Of a DNA stretch of 64,000 nucleotides, positions 59,281 to 64,000 are shown piece after piece (the first letter of the stretch is position 1; every line of letters begins with the position of its first letter). Origin of the DNA: Canna indica (Eukaryota > Streptophyta > Magnoliopsida > Zingiberales > Cannaceae); the NCBI GenBank assembly GCA_034359265.1, contig CP136890.1, forward strand, positions 88,127,501 to 88,191,500. The letters run 5' to 3'. Position numbers and translations under genes: made by a program. The notes under the pieces are model-generated. The model saw nothing but the letters and a program-made list of their open reading frames with translations. It was not told the DNA's origin and made no database searches.

Positions 59281-62200
59281 ATGTCGGCTGATCGAAGTTG
59301 GATGTACCGACGTCTTGATCGTGGAGCTTTAACGAATGAGTTTCGATTAGGCGTAACGTACTTCCAAAATGTCGCCTATTCGAATCGGAATTTCACTTGA
59401 TAGTCTTGGGGGTAAATTCCACCTGAATGATAATGTTGATCGGCCAGTTCTTCAGACATCAGTCCCACCAGATACTACAACGGTTGATATCACAGAAGTA
59501 CAAACTGCGGTAGAGATTGAATTACCGAATAAAGAAGCTGCGGAATTTTACGAGATGTTGAAAGCTGCCGATGAACCTTTGTATGAGAATTGTCCTAAAT
59601 ACACTAGGTTTTCAGCAATGACGCAGCTCTTAAACATCAAGGCCGATTGTAATATCAGCGGAGTTGCGTATGATCGGATTGCTGGATTGATTAATGGAAT
59701 GCTGCCTACTGATAACAACTTTGAGCCAACTTTTTATAAGACTAAAAAGCTAATGAGAAAATTGGGGCTTGGGTACGAAAAAATACACGCGTGCCAAAAT
59801 AATTGCATTTTATATTATAAAGAAAATGTGCAGTTGGATAAATGCCCTGTATGTCAGCATCCTCGTTACAAGGAGAAAAAATCGGTCCGACAGAAAAATA
59901 TCCCGTTTAAGGTGCTTCGGTATTTTCCATTAACACCGAGACTTCAAAGATTATTCATGTCAGAAAAGACAGCCCCCTACATGAGTTGGCATGCAAGAAG
60001 TCGTGATGATACAGTAATGACTCATCCATCTGACAGTGAAGCATGGAAACATTTGGATACATGTTATCCTTCATTTGCTAGGGATACTAGAAATATCAGA
60101 TTGGGATTGTGCACAGATGGTTTTAATCCGTTTGGACATTCTGCAACTCCTTATTCAGTTTGGCCAGTGCTGCTGACAGTTTATAATTTGCCACCGTCAA
60201 TGTGCATGAAAGATGAATTTATTTATCTTTCGATGATTATTTCGGGTCCTAAGGGTCCGCGAAAAGAAATTGACATATTTCTCAGACCCTTGATAGATGA
60301 ATTGAAAACATTGTGGACTGAGGGAGCTGTCACTTATGATTGTCAAAAGGCCGCGGTCTTGTGGACAATCAATGATTTCCCGGCGTACGACATGTTGTCG
60401 GGTTGGAGCACTCACGGCCGACTCTCTTGTCCGTATTGTATGGAACACTCTAAATCAATCAGTCTTCAGAACGGACGAAAAATCTCATTCTTTGATTGTC
60501 ATCGTCGATTCCTACCGGTTAATCACCAGTATCGAAGGAATAGTAATAAATTTACTAAGGGCAGAGTCGAAAGAGATGGGCCACCACCGATGTTGTCTGG
60601 TGAACAAATGTTAGCACGTGTTTCAGCACTTCCAGATATAGTATTCGGTCGCAATGAAAGAGTATCAGGTTTTGGCCAAACACATAACTGAGTGAAAAAA
60701 AGTATCTTTTGGGAATTGCCCTATTGGAGTTCATTATTGATTCGACATAATTTAGATGTCATGCACATTGAAAAAAATGTGTTTGATAATATTTTCAACA
60801 CTTTGATGGATATTTCCGAAAAAACAAAAGATAATGTCAAAGCCCGACATGATATGAAAATACTTTGTAAAAGACCAGAGTTGGAGTTACAAGAGGTCAA
60901 CGGACGATATCTGAAATCGAAGGCCCCATATGTGTTAAATAAACAACAGATCAAAGATGTTTGTCAATGGGTAAAAGAACTCAGATTACCCGATGGATAT
61001 GCTTCAAACTTATCTCGATGTGTGAACGTCGATGATTGTAAAATATCAGGGATGAAGAGCCATGATTGTCATGTATTCATGCAGAGATTACTTCCGATCG
61101 CATTTCGAGATCTTCTACCTGATAATATTTGGGGTCCGTTGACTGAATTAAGTATGTTTTTTAGAAACATCTGTGCAAATGTCCTTCAAGTCGAAGATAT
61201 GTCAACACTTGAAAATAATATTGTTGAAATCAAATGCAAGCTGGAGCAGTTTTTCCCTCCTGCATTTTTTGACTCGATGGAGCATCTACCGATACACTTG
61301 GCATACGAGGCACGAGTTGGTGGCCCCATTCAATATCGGTGGATGTACTTATTTGAAAGATACATGAATCGTCTGAAGAAAAAAGTAAAGAACACCGCAG
61401 CTGTTGAAGGATCAATATCTAAATCGTATATCATCCAAGAAATTTCAACATTCTGCTCATTTTACTTTGAATCGACAGTACAGACAAAATTTGATCGTCT
61501 TCCACGTAACGACGACGGGGGTGTTCGACATTCAGATGGACGTTTAAATATATTTTATCACTCTGGTCGTGCTTTTGGTTCTCGTCCATCTCGACACTTA
61601 AGCGAGGAAGAGTATCATTTGGCACACTTGTATGTATTACTCAATTGTCCAGAGATTGAACAATTCATTAAAATATTTGACATTGAGATGGTGCAAAAAT
61701 ACTCTATTCACAACGATCAAGAATTGGAGAGATTACGGAATCGTGATTTTCCTACTTGGATTCAGACTTACAGCAAAGATCACAGAGCTGAAATAGATGA
61801 AAGAATATTTGAGTTTGTTAGTGGACCGTCGCGACTTGTGTCGTGCTATAGCGGATATTTTGTTAACGGGTATAAATTTCACACGGTTGAATATTCATTC
61901 ACTACAAAAAAATAGGGTATCACCAACGGATTAAATCTGTTGGTAATAGTCAAAAATCTGTTGGTAATAGTCAAGAATTCGTTGGTAATACTAATACCAA
62001 TGGATTTTCATTGGTAAAATCCGTTGGTAATACTCTGCTAGGTATTACCAACGGATATTACAATTATTCGTTGGTATTACCAACGGATAAAGATATATTT
62101 GTTGGTAATTACAAACAAATGAGTTGGTAATTTTATTGGTAATACTAACAAATGATATATTTGTTAGTAATTTTGTTGGTAATACCAACAAAATTAGTTT

Positions 62201-62878
62201 GTTGGTAATACCAACAAAATTAGTTTGTTGGTAATTATTTGTTGGTGAAAGTCTATTTTCTTGTAGTGATTTACAAAGAAGACGATGAATGCTGGGGTCT
62301 GCGTGAAAGGGACAACATATGTTGAATGTGATATGGATTTTTATGGACTGGTGGAAGAAGTGATAGAGTTGCACTACTTCGGCTTAAAATCAGTGATCCT
62401 ATTTAGATGTCATTGGTTCGATACAACAGAATGAGGCATGAAAGTTCATCCAAAATACAAACTTGTTGAGGTTAATTACAAATCAAAATTGGCAGCAAAT
62501 GAGCCTTTTATATTGGCATCACAAGCCGAACAAGTATATTATGCGAAGTATCCGGCTCGAAATAAAGATAGAGCGGATTGGCGTGTAGTTTGTAAGACAA
62601 AAGGTAGAGGAAAAATTGATCCGATAGTAGGAGAAAATGAGCTGATACCTGATATGACACATGGTTTCTATCAAGAAGATGATCCTCTGGCTGTAGATCG
62701 AATTATTCCAATACTCGAGGAAGCAGACACAACGTCAATTCAATTAGAAGTTGAATATGCTGATGATGACGATCATGAAATTGAGGAAGCTGGAGATGAA
62801 GAAGATGAAGAAGAGGAAGAAGAGGAAGAAGAGGAAGAATTCGAAGACTATTATTCAGATGATGAGGAATTATTGTAA
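59281..62878 (+). pseudogene. TNP2-type CACTA transposase of CACTA 2, broken
   Basis: Starts MSADRSWMYRRL at 59281. The N-terminal zinc-binding region is largely missing: after FQNVAYSN the reading breaks and resumes in another frame at about 59369 without the CPC/HL motifs. The core is present: NIRLGLCTDGFNPFG, PYSVWPVLLTVYNLPP, TINDFPAYDMLSGW, RHNLDVMHIEKNVFDNI, and the DUF4218-like part to about 61890. Lesions: TGA at 60689-60691 in place of Trp, a 369-bp mini-CACTA at 61900-62268, and TGA near 62432 where Arg (CGA) is likely. The DUF4216 part (GLVEEVIELHYFGL, QAEQVYYAKYP) and a long Glu/Asp tail end at 62878. Exon structure appears simpler than in the TNP2 of CACTA 1. Confidence 0.9.
61900..62268. 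mobile_element. Mini-CACTA (CACTA MITE), 369 bp, nested in TNP2
   Basis: Ends CACTACAAAAAAATAGGG and TATTTTCTTGTAGTG, with target duplication ATT at 61897-61899 and 62269-62271. The interior is made of ACCAACGGATT / TTGTTGGTAATA words, a fourth subterminal vocabulary in this window. The TNP2 frame lines up on both sides of the insertion, so it is recent compared with the host copy. Confidence 0.93.
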
Positions 62879-62947
62879 AGTATATATTTTATTAAATATA
62901 TCTCTACTATTTATACAATAATCTGATTATATGTCTGTTCGACAGAT

Positions 62948-64000
62948 ATGTCTGGTCGTGGTTATCGACGCAGGAGAGCTTCGGAGTCTCCGATCGGTGA
63001 GACTCCAGCACTTACTCATGCTGCTGATCCTCCTGTTGCTGATCCTCATGCCGATATACTGCCGAGGCTAGTACATCCAGATGCAGGCGGCCACGCGGGC
63101 CGAACAGGTGGCTGCCTCCACCAGCCACAGAGTCACGTAGATTGATTAGCGTGATTGGGGAGCGGTAATATATCATGAATTATGAATCATTACAAATTCA
63201 TTATATCATAATATAATATTAAAATTTATTTTTGTTGTGCAGGTTCGAGCAAGAAGAAGTGCCGAGGAGCATTTCTTCTACTATTCGACGATACATGCAC
63301 GGGGCATGGCCTACGTGGTCTCACGTGCCTAGCGAGCACGTCGACATGTTATGGCGCGAGTTTGAGGCATGTATTATTATTATTTTTACATGCATGACGA
63401 TTAATATTGGTACTGATAATATTATTTTGCAGGCTCGCTATACATGGGCCGAGGACCAAAGGCCCTTCATTTACGCTGCATGGGAGGCTATTTCCCGGGC
63501 AAGGTACAACGGGCAGCTGGGGCAGGCTATTTCCCAAGCGATGGCCCGAGCTGGGACCAACATCGCGGAGACTCGGGGATACGGCCCCGGTTGGATTACT
63601 CCGGATATATGGGACCAGCTCGTGGGAATATGGTCGACGGATCTATGGCAGGAGGTTTCTCGGAATGCGGCTAGAAATCGCATGTCGGGAGGAGCAGCGC
63701 GTCACACCGGCGGCTCTGTTGCATTTGTAGTGCACACGAACCGTATGGTAAGTATATCTTTTAATTATATATTTTATTTGTTACTATGTGTACTAATTAA
63801 TGTACTTATTTTATAAATGTAGACGACGGTGTCGGATGACGGGACTGTCCAGCGACCCTCCCCGATGGCGGTGTTTGAGCGGACTCACCGTCGAGCACAT
63901 GGGACGGGGGAGTACATCCACAACTGCGCTGCATATATCATGGTAATTATATATTTGTTTAAATTATTCATTATATATTTATAATTTAAGTTTTATGATA
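62948..64000 (+). CDS. TnpA-like CACTA protein (Transposase_24 type), 5' part
   Basis: Second gene of CACTA 2, running off the window. The first coding block (62948-63145, MSGRGYRRRRASES) is basic and then Pro/Ala/His-rich. Next is about 63243-63369 (WPTWSHVPSEHVDMLWREF), then 63433-63747 with GPGWITPDIWDQLVGIWST and GGAARHTGGSVAFVVHTNRM, the Transposase_24 core. The following block, 63823-63941, ends CAAYIM before GTAATTA. The splice donor after WREFE reads GAG|GCATGT, a GC-AG type intron. The join between the first and second blocks is uncertain because the first ends in a stop. Role by family: binding of the subterminal repeats to assist TNP2. Confidence 0.72.

Larger units (their letters stand above)
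57934..64000 (+). mobile_element. CACTA element 2, left part (right end outside window)
   Basis: Starts CACTACTAGAAAC at 57934, followed by subterminal GCAACGGC / GCCGTTGC words to about 58240. It carries TNP2 and a TnpA-like gene, both on the plus strand. No closing TAGTG partner with matching subterminal words lies within the window. The left terminus is nearly identical to that of CACTA 1 (first 13 bases) but the subterminal words are unrelated. Confidence 0.88.

Overview
This window looks like nuclear DNA of a flowering plant, probably a eudicot. It is AT-rich and gene-poor, and plant-type transposable elements fill most of it: MULE, CACTA, Ty1/copia, hAT, L1-type LINE, SINE and MITEs. 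I found one apparently intact host gene, a CYP71-type cytochrome P450 on the minus strand (24936-26523). A second P450 copy (36428-45209, also minus) is a pseudogene cut in two by a copia retrotransposon. A small KANADI-like gene fragment (about 21175-21465) sits inside a CACTA element. No rRNA or tRNA gene, CRISPR array or bacterial-type operon was seen.

Layout. 276-9599: a complete but decayed Mutator-like element with about 120-bp inverted termini and an 11-bp target duplication. It carries a degenerate MURA-type transposase (+), an array of 170-bp repeats, and a degenerate Ulp1-type protease gene (-). 11237-24378: a 13.1-kb CACTA element (duplication TTC) with TnpA-like and TNP2 genes on the minus strand, a KANADI-like fragment and a GA-rich minisatellite. 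It is inserted inside a small inverted-repeat element. 24936-26523: the intact P450. 28.7-36.3 kb: AT-rich intergenic DNA holding a gypsy-type LTR remnant, local tandem duplications, a 1.57-kb non-autonomous CACTA (30408-31978, duplication GCA), a 44-bp perfect palindrome, and a SINE with a 10-bp target duplication (33920-34118). 36428-45209: the P450 pseudogene with copia element 1. 45439-47306: a 1.87-kb element with GGGGCGTTTGG termini filled by a minisatellite. 47497-55407: copia element 2, with two 479-bp LTRs and duplication GATGT. 55.5-57.93 kb: hAT and LINE pseudogenes. 57934 to the window end: the left part of another CACTA element, whose TNP2 is broken by two TGA codons, an N-terminal deletion and a 369-bp mini-CACTA.

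How it fits together. The order of events can be read from nesting. CACTA 1 landed in a MITE, copia 1 in a P450 exon, CACTA 2 in a LINE ORF, and the mini-CACTA in the TNP2 of CACTA 2. Four CACTA elements with clean termini are present, each with its own subterminal repeat word, so they belong to separate families. I did not find a wholly new biological system. The observations most worth testing are a palindromic word (AAGTCTCTAAC/GTTAGAGACTT) scattered through the MULE and two other places, the 170-bp array inside that MULE, the KANADI-like fragment in CACTA 1, and a near-perfect hairpin of about 175-250 bp upstream of TNP2 in CACTA 2 that could be a small-RNA source.
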